A DNA stretch of 64,000 bases from Thinopyrum elongatum (taxonomy: Eukaryota > Streptophyta > Magnoliopsida > Poales > Poaceae). Made by a program: the position numbers and the translations under genes. Location: the NCBI GenBank assembly GCA_011799875.1, contig CM022302.1, positions 95,868,185 to 95,932,184 on the forward strand, given 5' to 3'. Of the stretch, positions 45,348 through 56,456 are shown one piece after another (position 1 is the stretch's first letter; each line of letters begins with the position of its first letter). The notes under the pieces were generated by a model that saw only the letters and a program-made list of their open reading frames with translations, did not search any database and was not told the origin of the DNA.

Positions 45348-46060
45348 AGACTAATGATGAACAGCAGACTTGGTAATGCATATGACCAGGTGAACCTCCT
45401 TGGAGTCCCCATGCATCATCTTGGGGTGAAAATCATACCAGGCATCTTCCATGTCCACATTGCCGGGAACGGAGTGGCTCGGCACAGTCCCACTCAGCGT
45501 GATGGAGGCGGCGTGGGCGCCCTCGTACTTCGGAGGGGCAGTAACAGTGAGCACGCACCCGTACAGCGGCCTCGTGTCAGCGTCAGCGGCGTTGCCCCTG
45601 ACACACACTACAGAGATGGGGCGGCCGCCTACGCGGGCCTTGCCGGTGCCCACAGCCAAGAGGAAGACGCTGTCGTCCTCCTCCGCGACTAGTAGGCAGT
45701 GGTGATCCTCCAACAACTTCGGCACGGCGAACGGGTAGTATGTCTCGTACTTGATGTTCACCGCCGCGGGCTAGTAGTGATTGACGGACGGTGCCGTGAG
45801 GTGATGCATGAGGCTCGCCGGCGAGCCCTCAAATGGCGGTGTGCACTCATAGCACTAGCAGGGCGCATGCACGCATCTGGAACTATGCTCCGCCAGCGAG
45901 TGCTGGTCGACGTACCTCTCGCAGCCGAAACTCTTGTAGACGCAGGGCACCTTGCAGGCATCGACCAGGCCATCCATGAAACGGGAGTGGCTGTAGGGGA
46001 CGTTGCGCCCGCTGAATGGAGCGTAGGAGTAGCACACGAAGCAGTAGATGGTGTCCTTGC
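45348..46060 (-). pseudogene. SINA-like E3 ubiquitin ligase fragment
   Basis: SINA-type ligases bind substrates through a SIAH zinc finger and a TRAF-like domain and add ubiquitin. The minus-strand frame starts inside a gene (FVCYSYAPFSG), passes through zinc-finger-like CKVPCVYKSFGCERY...HSSRCVHAPC, then FEGSPASLMHHLTAPS and a long SINA C-terminal part (KYETYYPFAVPKLLEDHHCL...). Two in-frame TAG codons, 45855-45857 and 45771-45773, interrupt it; the second replaces what is usually a Trp. The RING half is missing: the 5' end is cut at 46060 by a MITE remnant (tagtactccctccgt) and a Helitron. It ends with TGA near 45351. Confidence 0.7.
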
Positions 46061-46076
46061 TAGTACTCCCTCCGTT

Positions 46077-46607
46077 TCTCTACTCTCTACTTCTCTATTT
46101 CTCTACTTTCTTTTCTTATAAAAAAACCGAGTTGGTGATGATGGTGTGTCTGCCATCTTGCAATATAGACCGTCCGATCTATATCTGACGGATAGAAAGC
46201 AAACTATGGAAATTTTGCAAAAAGATACCCGCACCTCTCTCCACGTTTGCAGATAAGGCCTTCCCTCGTTCATCCTTATCTCCCACAACCTCATTGTTGA
46301 GTAATTAAAAAAGGAAGTCTCTGGAACAATCTGGCATGGTGGCCACTGCCGGCGCCGTCCATCCCCATGCCTCCGCCCAGTCCGACCACCAGTCACCACC
46401 ACGCCCCACTCCTCCTCACCTTATCTCTCATCTTTCTCGAGATATCATTTTTTTGATGAAATTCTCGAGATACCATTTTTCCGATGAAATTCTCGAGATA
46501 TCATTAGTTTTTACACGTGGGATTACTCCTGCATGGGTCAATCACAACAGGTGTTTTGTAAAAAAATGCATCTTGATGTTCCGTGCAATGCATGGGCATC
46601 TTGCTAG
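46077..46607 (+). mobile_element. Non-autonomous Helitron, copy 3 (enlarged)
   Basis: Starts TCTCTACTCTC and ends ...GGGCATCTTGCTAG followed by T, with a hairpin ccgtgc-aat-gcatgg ahead of the end. The first ~200 bp match copies 1 and 2. It carries about 250 extra bases (46290-46545) that include a 31-bp unit in three copies (tctcgagata-catttt-gatgaaat, 46436-46505). Confidence 0.75.
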
Positions 46608-47304
46608 TTCGCATATAATTCCAAACACCGCGTAGACACGTTCTTTGACCATTTTACAACTATGTTAGTATCATTGTTAGTGGTTAGCCCGTGCAAGTTA
46701 TAGCCCCGGGTGTTTTAACCTTTTTTTTAGTAATGATATCCGACGATTGTTCGCCACGAGCCCAATCCTGGCGAATCCCACATAACCGTCAGATTTCCAT
46801 CCAATGGTGGCCTGTTTTTAAGCCATAGTATTTGACAAAACCGCCACCCTTACACACGTACTGGAACTGCGTCACGGGCGTTTGCAACTGCCATGTCTCC
46901 TAGTGAACGTTTGCTGGGGATTGGAGTTAGCACCGATGGCGGTTCGTAGTCATTCCACACTGGGGCATAGAAGTTTGTAACTATTTTACAATATACTACT
47001 CCTCCGGTGCTAGTAGTAGAGCAGAGTCCTACTCCACTATATGCAAACTAGGGCATAGTAGTAGGTATTGTAGTTTATTGTACTAGTACTGTGATCACTC
47101 AAGCAAGTTGTCTGGCATCGATATGACCCTACGCTGCTGGGATGTGTCTCGTAAGTCAAACGGCGTGCTGCTGCTACATTGTCATCATCACCTGTCCACT
47201 TCCCGCAGCACATATTCGCCTCTCCATCCTCGTCTGCACATAATCGTCCAATCTTCCATCCCCGCTAGGCGCCTCCCCCCTCTTTCGAAACCCAAGCAGT
47301 AACA
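46608..47304. other. Region upstream of the F-box pseudogene
   Basis: Non-coding, with short cct-repeat and tactact stretches. No clear TATA box chosen. No other gene. Confidence 0.3.
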
Positions 47305-48737
47305 ATGGCAGAACTGAGCAGCGTCCGCCGAAAGAGTGGCTGGAATTCGCTCCCCACAGAGGTAATCAAGCTCATTGTTTCGCGTGTGGACAATCTCAGT
47401 ACCATGCCGCTCGCCGCGTGCTCGTCAGGGCTGTACCGTTTACTCAAAGCCCTCAGGCCGGAGACTTTTTAAGCCAGCTCCCTGCTTGCTGATGCCGCCT
47501 GATCTTCAGAAACGGCGTGTCACGCAGCATAATGATCGTAGGGTGGCGAGCATCAACCCCCTCGACTGCGATCCGATCCCCGTCACCCTCAACTACATTA
47601 ACGGTATGTACTGGGTCGGCATGAACACGTCTTGGATGGTGCTTGTCGACGGTCACGGCAGCTGGATGCTCATGGAGATCTACACCCGGCGATTGATCCC
47701 CCTTCCTTCGATTAACACTGCACTGCTTTGGCACCGCAGCCCAGAATACTTGGAATCTTACTGTAGCCAACATGATACCAAGTTTGATTTGCTCAAGGTT
47801 GTAATCTGCCAAGTGCCCACAAAATCTGCGAATTATAAAGTCTTCAGGCTAATTGCATTCTTCAACCGCGATCTCGCCTATCTGACAGGTCACTGCGGTA
47901 AGTGGATAAATCTGCACATCCATCGTAGGATCATACATCCTCCATGGTTCTCTAATGCCATTGAACACATGGGCTTCATTTACGCTATGGACTCCTTCTA
48001 TGGTTGGACGTATTGCTGGCCTACTCCAGTCATCGCTACAAATGGCTGTTACAGTAGTATGTTACTTTCCTATGATATCATGATGGCTTGCTTATATTAC
48101 TCTCAACATTTATTGAAAAAATATTCATGCTCATAACATGCTGTTCTTAAGATTGACTACAGTACGAGCCCTTTTTTATTTGACTCCAACTTGATATGAT
48201 GTTGTAGGCCGCCTGGTGTCCTTACCCTTCCTAATCCCAGAACCTTTCAAAGAAAAGCGGCATGGCAGTTGCAGGTGGTTCCTGGCTCGATCAGACGACG
48301 GCGAATGATTGATGATCGTTCGCACGTACCGGACGTGTTGTTTCGCGGAATACAATCACAGTCACTACAAGGTCTTTGAGCAGGATCCCAGCTTCTCTGG
48401 GCCTTCAGGAATTTTTGACTGGAGGCTGGTAAGTAGCCTTGGTACACGCTCTCTGTTTCTCGGACTGAATTATCTGATTAACGAGGAGATAACCGACGGC
48501 AAGGATCATGATGGCAACGCGGTTTCGTTCATCAGGCAAAACTGTGTGTACATAGCGTACCATGCGTCTCTCCATGCACCATACCTTGATATGTGCCGCC
48601 ACGCTCTGCAACCCAAAGTAGGAGCGAGGGTCACAAGTATCAGACTTCGACCTGCTGGCTGGAGTTTCCCCCGTCAGGCACCCATCTGGTTCAAGCCGTC
48701 AGCCAATCTCCACAGCTTAATAAATAGTAACATCTAA
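47305..48737 (+). pseudogene. F-box protein gene with DUF295-like C-terminal region, frameshifted
   Basis: F-box proteins link substrates to SCF ubiquitin ligases. ATG at 47305 begins an F-box (WNSLPTEVIKLIVSRVDNLS). In the run of five T at 47465-47469 the frame shifts by one (TAA in the original frame), and the reading continues in the 47375-48136 frame (NPLDCDPIPVTLNYINGMYW, ...). A predicted intron 48057-48207 (GTATGT...GTAG) joins in frame to exon 2, which has a TGA at 48306-48308 and then FDWRLVSSLGTRSLFLGLNY, IRQNCVYIAYHAS and the family-typical APIWFKPS end at 48737. Length (~470 codons) is normal for the family. One frameshift and one nonsense codon are the only clear lesions. Confidence 0.75.
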
Positions 48738-49640
48738 CTGAGCCAGTTAGTTAGATGTGTACACTTGGTGTAGTAGGATCTTTATTTTGTTTGATGCATA
48801 CACTTGTTCTTTTTTGGTAGCCCTTTTGTAATGATGGCTGATGTTTGGTTTGGAAGAGAGAGCTGCGTCTTTACTCTTCTGGCCTGCTTACTGCTTCTGT
48901 TGCACCCCCAGCCGTGGTTGTTGCTGCTGTTTTCAATGTACAATTGGTAGTATATTTCGTCTGTTGGTTGAATAAATGTGTTGTTAGAATGACAAACACA
49001 ATGTTTTGGAAGTCCTTGCACGGTCTGATCCTTTAGTGCCCCGTACGTAGCGCATACTATTTTTGGTATGGAACACATTTTCCACTTGTCGATAACATGC
49101 AGCCCAGTGATGAAGGCCCAATAGAGGAGCCCATAATTAATTGGAAGGGAGGCTCTCACATGAATCCGGCCCAGGTACATGCTCATGGTCCCCTAAACAT
49201 AAATAAGTAAGTAAATAAATAAATAAAGCTAAATGCTCATGCACCAGTTCTTTAAATTTATGATTTGAAAAGTCAAATTTTAATAGGAGGATATTATTTC
49301 CTATGAGAGTGTCATTACATTCAGTCGATATTATTCTTAGGCAAAGATAGCGACCAGTTTTTTTTCTCCCACCATTTTCTTCCTGCAACCAGCGGACCCA
49401 TGCAAATCGTAGTCAACGTCGTAAATAGTTCCAGTCCATTATTATTTTTCGATAAGAATGCCCAACCCAGCCCATTACATTGGCGACACCACTTTATTCC
49501 AGGGCTTCTGAATGTGCTCGGCTTCACACCTCAAGAAGAAAATTGTCTCAAAAAAACCTCAAGAAGAAAAAGGTGCTCCGCAGCATTTTACAATAAGTTT
49601 TAGCCATATAAAATCAATTCTTATAATCCAGCATAATGAG
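48738..49640. other. Non-coding CACTA interior near the right end
   Basis: 3' flank of the F-box gene and AT-rich sequence. A short (taaa)n stretch lies at about 49205-49225. Phrases such as aggcccaa and ccggcccagg appear near 49110-49170, like those in the left subterminal array. No gene. Confidence 0.4.
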
Positions 49641-51950
49641 TTTTTGGGTCTGACCGGTCCAGCCGCCAAAACCAAACCTGCGCCGGTGGGAGCGCCTGTT
49701 CCTGCCTTCTACGGCTGGTTGCGCTGCCGTGCACGCATCGCCGCCCTGTCGTACCCTGAAATGCTGGCCATGCCATCCCTTTACTCCCCCCGACATCATA
49801 TTCTTCTCCGGCGATGGCAGCCTACCCCGCACCAAAACCAGTGAACCCTCGTACTCCCCTCCGCCTACGGTCATACTGTCGCATGTTCCCCGGCTCCTGT
49901 TCATTCCTGTCCGAGGCCTCGCCGTCGTCCTCCGCCTTGGTGCGTTCGCAGCGGCGCCGCCGTCCGGCCCTGTCAACATAGTGAGTCGGGAGAGGACTAT
50001 AGTTGTGAGTATGATAGTACGGACCCACCAGGTCCACTCCCGAACACAAGCAAGCGCCTCTTTACTACTTAGATGCACCCCTCGTTTTTTTACTCTAATC
50101 CACCCTGCTGATATCTGGGACCCACATCATTGTCAATGTATAGTCAATTAACGACAGAATTGCACAACTTTTTTTTAGGATTTGTTCAAAGGAGCAGGCT
50201 ATAAACTGGGTTGTGCGGTCTCTGTGGCCCGTCTAACAACATGACCAGCCCAACAGTTTTTTCTTTCGGAAAATAGGTAGCCCACTATTTATTTTTGAAG
50301 AATACCCAAGCTAGGCCTATTTTTTTTCTCTGACTTACTGGGCTACAAATCTTGCAAGACGAGGAGGGATGCATTCCGGCCTGGCCAAAGAGTATGGGCA
50401 GTAAATCTTAAAAGTAATATGAAAGGGGTTGCAAATTCCAAAAATATATAGCAAATGGGCAATTAATTTCATTTTTTGTTTTTGTTCTTCACTGATATTT
50501 TATATTTCATTGGATTTTAACATAACATAGTACTACTTTAATTTTAAATTTGTTTTAGTATGGCTACTAATTTTTGGATTAAGAATATTTTGTTTCCCAG
50601 CAAAAATATGCAAATTTTTTAAATTTTGCATATTTTTTAGTTCAAATTTTTAACCCTAGCAATGACCAGAAAATGGGTAGAAATTCTATAAATGGAATAT
50701 GGGCTGCAATAAATTCTATGTGAATTAGCAAATGGGTTGTAAATTATAAAAAAAATAGCAAATGGGTTGTACACGTCACAGATTTCGAGGCTGACTTGTT
50801 TACACAAGGCTTTGTCAGTCAACACACGATTCTAGCAGCAGTGACTGTTGGATGTTCATCCAACGGCCGACATGCTTCTTCAATCTCTGATCTTCCTGCT
50901 CCAGCCACCTAAACCAGCGCCGGCGGGACTGCCTGCTCCCTCCTCTTGTGGTCGGCTATGATGCCGGGCAGGCTTCACCGGCCCACCCTACTCCCTCCAC
51001 TGGCCTGGCCATCCCTCTACCCACCCGCACCTCCTGTTATTCTCCGGTGACGGCAGCCTCACGCCGCAGCCGAACCAGTCAACCGTCATACTCTCCTCAG
51101 TGTGGGCATCCACTGTTGTGTCTTCGCCGGCTCCGAGTCGTTCCATTCCTAGGCCTCACCATCGTCCACCGCGTTGGTGCTCTAGGCGCGGCATGCTCAA
51201 CATTCAACAAACGACAGCCATCGAAATAGGGATGTACGTGGAGAGGCTGACAGTAGGGACCCCCATGGTCCATGGCCGCACGCAAGCAACTGCCCCCTTA
51301 TTACGCGAAAAAAAATGATTCCTCTCACTGACATCTGGGGCGCACCGGTTCAGAGGCTGACCTGTGGGCCTACTAAGTTGAGGCGTACACAGGGCTTTGT
51401 CAACTTAGCCAATAAATGATTCTAGCAGTAGTGACCGTTGGATTTTAATCGAACGGTCCTGCTGCTTCTTCAATCGCTGATCTTCTTGCACCAGCCGCCC
51501 AAACCAGCGCTGACGAGACCGCCTGCTCCTGCCTCCAGTGGCCGGCTGTGTTGCCGCGCAGGCCTCACCGCCCCACCCTACTCCCACCGCTGGCCAGGCC
51601 ATCCCTCTACTCACCCACAACCCGTGTTATTCTGCGGCGACGGCAGCCTCACACCGCAGCCGAACCAGTCAACACTCGTACTCCTCTCCGCGTGGGCATC
51701 CACTGCCACGTCTTCCCCGACTCCGCGTCATCCCCTTCCTAGGCCTCGCCGTCGTCCACCGCCTTGCTTCTCTCGGCGCGGCGTGGTCAACGTGGTCAAG
51801 GAACGACTTCCATCGGAAGAGGACTGTACATAGAGAGGCTGACAGCTGGGTCCACGGCCGCAGCAAGGAAGTGCCTCCTTATTACACGTAAAATAATTAT
51901 TCCTCCACCTGACAGCGGGGACCCACCGGAAGGGACTCTGTATTTTGCAA
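49641..51950. repeat. Right subterminal long repeats, three ~500-bp copies
   Basis: Three diverged direct copies at about 49645-50150, 50827-51350 and 51417-51910. Each runs from ccagccgcc-aaaccagcgc...gcctgctcc through ccatccctctac and ttctccggcgacggcagcct to acgtgggcatccact-like and agaggctgacag-like ends. Copies 2 and 3 are adjacent (period ~590 bp). 50160-50826 between copies 1 and 2 is AT-rich, with repeated tagcaaatgggttg phrases. The GC-rich ORFs here are shadow frames. Confidence 0.8.
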
Positions 51951-52379
51951 AAAAATGTTCCCCCCTGACAGCTGGGACCTACCAGCTACATCTTCGCACG
52001 CAAGGAAGTGCGTCCATATTACGGGCAAAAAAATTGATTCTCCTCTCTGACCGCTGGGACCCACCATCAATAACTTCGCACACAAGGAAGTGCCTCCTTA
52101 TCCTCCTTAACTTCGCACACCTGGTTGAAGCGTACGTAGCGTTGTCATTCTGGTCGCAAACGTGTACGTACATACTGGTCGATCGGTCTCTCTGCAACGA
52201 TGAACCGTGGCCGAACAAGCAGCGGCACGTGTAGTAGTAGAGACCCCGACGTAGCAGTTCAGGCAGTCGAGTCAAAATTGTGTACACGTACGTACAGCCA
52301 GATGCCAAAAAATACGGCCACGTATGTACATACGGGCAGGGTCTCGGACGCCTACTCGCGCATTTGTACGACCAGGGCT

Positions 52380-53350
52380 CGTGTACATGGAGAGGCAACG
52401 GATGGCAGCAACGGCATCCTATTCATCAGCAGCCAACCGGCTGGGTCGGAATGGAGAAACAGTGTCCTGTTCATCGGGAGGCAACAGACTAGGTCAGAAT
52501 GGGTCATGTTCAACGGGAGCCAACTGGCTTGGACGAAACAGCCGAAACGGGGTCTGGCGTACCGCAAACGGAGGAAAACGGCCTTTTGTTCAACCGCGTA
52601 CGGTCGAAACGGGGTCCTGTTCATCGGGAAGGGTCTGGCGTACCGCAAAACGGAGAAAACGGACTTGTGTTCGAGTGCCTACGGTCGAAACGAGGTGCTG
52701 TTGATCAGGAGGGGTGTGGCGTACCGCAAAACGGAGGAAACGGACTTGTGTTGGAGCGCCTACGGTCGAAACGGGGTCCATCGGGAGGGGTGTGGTGTAC
52801 CGCAAAACAGGACTCCACGGGCTACTGTTCATCCACCGTCTACTGCCTCGCTTCAGCCTCCACGGGCTACTGTTCATCCACCGTCGACTTCCTCTAGCCT
52901 CCACCAGCTACTGTTCATCCATCGTCGACTTCCTCCAGCCTCCACCAGCTACTGTTCACCACGGGGGTCCTGTTCATCCAGCCTCCGCCGGCTACTGTTC
53001 AACCAGCCCTCCACACGGGGTCCTGTTCAACCATCCCTCCACGGGGTCCTGTTCATCCACCCCCAACCGGCTCGGGTGTGTGGCGGCCTCCTCTCGATCG
53101 GGGTCCTGTTTATCTAGCGGCAACGGCCTCTACTACCACGGGGTCCTGTTCATCCAACCCCCACCGGGAACTGTTCATCCAACCCCAACAATGCTCGCTG
53201 ATCATCAAGAGGTAGCAGGTTCGATCGGCTTGAGTTAGCAGCAGTAGCGAAGGAATCTCTCGATCGGGTTCAGTTAACAGCCAGGGATCGATCGATCGCC
53301 CGGGTTCAGTAACGCGTAGCCAGTGCAATCGCTCGGGTTCAGTAAGCGAA
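52380..53350 (+). repeat. Right subterminal short-motif array (ctgttcatcc)
   Basis: At least 13 copies of (g)gggtcctgttcatc or gctactgttcatcc between 52456 and 53180, preceded by three ~70-bp units with gtaccgcaaaacggag-aaaacgg (52555-52810) and followed by four copies of ctcgggttcagt (53264-53370). The long plus-strand ORFs at 52200-53238 are translations of these repeats, not genes. By position they are TnpA-type subterminal sites. Confidence 0.85.
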
Positions 53351-53459
53351 TGCCTCGCTCGGGTTCAGTTAGAGCCCAATGCCTCGCACACACGCGCGTA
53401 CGTGTACGAGAGAAACACGCAATCCCTCCGTGCATCGCTCGGCCTCGACCACCCACCGT

Positions 53460-53733
53460 AATCGGGAACTCCCCGAAATTTTCCTCGCCCTCGCTTCTAC
53501 CATGATTTTTTCCATCATGGACGACCCAAAGAATGTCATGCAGGTGTGTCCCCGGCCCGCCCACGATGATAAGCCCATTTTCTGTCATGATTTTTTGTCA
53601 CAGAAGTAGGAGCCCACCACATCTATGATGATACGTGCTTTTGTCACAATTATCATCATAGAAGTGTCATAAGCATGACAGAAAAAAAATTCGTTCGGCC
53701 AAAATGTCATGGATGTGTCTTTTTTTTGTAGTG
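53460..53733 (-). repeat. Right CACTA terminus with subterminal motifs
   Basis: Ends ...ttttttgtagtg at 53733. Inside it are catgattttttccatcatgg, atgatgatacgtgcttttgtcaca and catagaagtgtcat, similar to motifs of the left end. The last 3 bases of the flank, aag, match the left flank. Confidence 0.85.
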
Positions 53734-56456
53734 AAGACGCCCAGGCGGGTTGGATAAATATAAGTTTTCAATCAACAAGGCAGCCAAGTGTTGGATCAAA
53801 TGATTAAACATGCACGAAGGCACGACAAGGCAAATGTTTTTAACTAAGCCTATTACAAGGCTTCAGTTGAGCCCAAAAGTTTCAAAGCAAAGTTTTTTAG
53901 GAGTTATGTTACTCCTTTAAGTCGGCCTCTGTGCCGTCCAGGTTGGTACCCTCCGGGTTAACATCTTGCTGGTGCCCTGTAGAGGTCCCCGGGTCATCCT
54001 GAGCCGGCTCTTCTTCATTTTCGATCTGAAGATTGTCCGAGGTCCAGTTGATACCGGTTAAAACTTCAAAGATTGCTTCATCGTTGATGATAGAGGAAGG
54101 GTCGATATTAGAGGCAAAAATATGCTTACGCCTTTGAGGAGTCAGGTCTACAACATCGAAAGAAGGCGCCTTGATTCGAGTATTGTTGCTGTCGTAAGCC
54201 GGCTGGTACTTCTTCAGATCAAGTTCTTGAGCAAGTTGACACGCCAATGGACGCATTTCTATGATGCACTTAGCATAATATGCTTCACTGAATGCAGACC
54301 CGTCATCTTTATATTCCGGGAACCCGCCGGCCATCTCTTCAGGGTCCAACTCTGTTTCATAAGCTTTTGCCCGGCTTAGCGAAGTTATCGCTCCTGCACG
54401 GGCGGCTGACATCTTCAGCTCTTCAATTTGTTTGGGCATTGTTGACAGCTGATCCAGTACATCTTTTATAAGCTGTGGTGGTTTCTTGCTGTTTGTCGCA
54501 GCCACAAGAGTGCGAAGACTTCCAGCATATAATTTTTCCATTAAGGAATAGACGGCTTTTAGCTTCGTAAGCATGTTTGGCCCGAGGTTGGAACTCCTGG
54601 CACCTGCCATACATCAGCGTTAAAATTATCGAAGCTGTACCATTTAGGATCATTTGACTCGCCTGAATATTCACACATTAAGCCAGGATGGCGGCTTAAG
54701 GGGAGGAGTCTCCATGTAACCCAACACCAAGCTAGATCAACCCCTGTTAACCCATTGGCTAGCAAGGCCCTCACTTTTAAATAAGCTAGGAGCGCTTCAG
54801 CATGTTCCTCTGGAATAATCTTGCTGGGCGAATTAAAATCCATGGGCAGGCGGTCAACTCTGTAACCCGGCAGAGGCTTCTCATCGGCTGGGGCGGTATT
54901 CTTGCAATAAAACCAAGCTTTAACCCATCCCTTAGGGTGACTCGGTAGGGTGGCTGAAGGAAAACTGTCATCCCTGCTTCTTTGGATTGAGATTCCACCA
55001 AGTGTTAAGCTCGGGCCATCTGCGCATTCAGTTTGGTGGTTCATATAGAATAATTCTTTGAAGAGAGCGACAGTGGGTTCCATTTGCAGATATGCTTCAC
55101 AAAAGATTTGAAAGTGGCAAATATTGGATATGGAGTTTGGGCCCAAGTCTTGAGGATGGAGGTTGAAGTAGTTCAAGATGTCCCGAAATTTTTTGCACCC
55201 GGGCGGAGTGAAGCCTCTAAGAATATGGACAGTAAAAATGACAACCTCCCCTTCGTCGGGTTTGGGAACATCATTCCCTTGGCCGGCTCACCAGCCTATT
55301 TCTTCATGAGCCGCCAAGAGACCTTGGTCTTGATAATCTTTAAGGATGGCCTCGGTGACTAGGGAAGGCACCCAATCGTAAATAGTGGTTTTTGACATAC
55401 TGAGTCACCTAAATACGATGGAGACTGCGGAAATATAATATGGCAGGTTATTTGAGAAGTTATGACCTGTCATCACGGTTATATTAATAAGACAGCATAA
55501 TGGTAAGTCACCCTAAACAATGAACCGGTTTAGCTACAGATACAGCTTCTGAAACTTGGCGAGTTATAAATATGCTGGTAAGCCGCCCAAGATACAAAGG
55601 CGGGTTAGCTAAGTTCGGGGTTGCTAAATTTTTTGCTAAGTATGGAACAAACAAGTTTCAGACTGGAACAGCTACACTTATGGATCTACGGGCAGTTCAA
55701 AAAAGAAAAATAATTGCTAAACCTAATGGTGGTGACAGAAGCACTAATGAACTACTCATGGATTCTGGAGGAAGCATGGTCTATTCAGATGCAATACTAA
55801 TGTTAAAACTATTACCGCAGTATTTCTATGGCCATCTCAGATCAAACACAAGATCTACTCAGGATATTATGAGAAAGAACGGACGAACACCGATGAACTC
55901 TATGAACTCCGATGAGATAATGTGAATCTAAGGGAAGGAAGGTCAAGTACCTGGTTGTAGTGGCCGAAAAGCGGAGAAGCGTCGTGGAACTCCGGTGAAG
56001 GCGGAGTGGCGCCGCAGTTTCGAGCAAGCGGCTGGCGGAGGTCAACAGGCGCGGTGGAGCTCCGGTTGCAGAGGGTTTCGTGAGGAAGAAGAAGAAGTGG
56101 AGGAGACAAGGTAAAATGAAAAAGGAGAGTTTTTTTTTTTTGTGTTTTTTTTTTGGCACCCACCCCCCCCGTGCGTATTTATAAGGGGAGGGTAATAGTA
56201 AATGGCAGGTGCAAAAATCGAGGAGGCGCAGTAACTTTCGGGACAAAAAGACGCCTCGGTTTTCGGGATAAGTGGATTTATACAAGATTCATTATGACGT
56301 CATGAGAGACCCAAAATTTACGGAGGTGACATCATCATTTCATATGGTGGGTTATGAAGTTTCTTCAAGCTGAGATTGTGAGATTTGGAGAGAAGACTCG
56401 CCAGACTAATAGATGGAAGATTGACATGAACAAGTTCAAATCAATCTGGGGCCTAA
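53734..56456 (+). mobile_element. Tat gypsy 3' region (continued), up to the 3' LTR
   Basis: Continues the Tat element from 5075. Holds the antisense ORF (53909-55398), then AT-rich sequence with a GC-rich patch (55960-56160) and a polypurine-like tctggggcctaa just before the LTR at 56457. Confidence 0.75.
53909..55398 (-). pseudogene. Tat-lineage antisense ORF (putative gypsy-type 'Transposase_28' protein), broken
   Basis: Many Tat-lineage elements carry an extra gene on the opposite strand between integrase and the 3' LTR. Its role is unknown. Here ATG at 55398 opens MSKTTIYDWVPSLVTEAIL; TGA at 55288-55290 interrupts (codon 37). Then FRDILNYFNLHPQDLGPNS and the ICHFQIFCEAYLQMEPTVAL segment resemble the conserved core of that family (from memory). 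Near 54600 the frame shifts, and the C-terminal part runs from 54610 to the TAA at 53909 in another frame. It holds a heptad-like helix around QLIKDVLDQLSTMPKQIEEL and an acidic tail (NLDGTEADLKE). Total length ~490 codons. Confidence 0.75.

Larger units (their letters stand above)
5076..53733. mobile_element. Giant CACTA (En/Spm-type) transposon with nested insertions
   Basis: The element starts CACTACAAAAAA at 5076 and ends TTTTTTTGTAGTG at 53733, the inverted CACTA terminus. Both sides are flanked by aag (5073-5075 and 53734-53736), the 3-bp target duplication expected for CACTA elements, and both flanks are the same Tat gypsy element. The subterminal regions of the two ends share wording such as atgatgatacgtg and tgtcaca. 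The span is 48,658 bp. About 20 kb is accounted for by later insertions (Athila array, copia, solo LTR, Helitrons, MITEs). It encodes a TnpA-like gene on the minus strand but no recognisable TnpD transposase. The alternative is two separate CACTA elements joined by rearrangement; a matching 3-bp duplication alone could arise by chance (1 in 64). Confidence 0.8.

Noticed and set aside
45293..46607. A larger Helitron carrying the SINA fragment (start ttctatactatatt at 45293)
   Set aside because: Attractive as gene capture, but copies 1 and 2 show that this Helitron family starts with TCTCTACTC, which is found at 46077, so the SINA fragment is outside it.
52200..53238. Long plus-strand ORFs (up to 305 codons)
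   Set aside because: They translate the subterminal motif array; several overlapping frames are equally open and the protein is repeats of the DNA motif.
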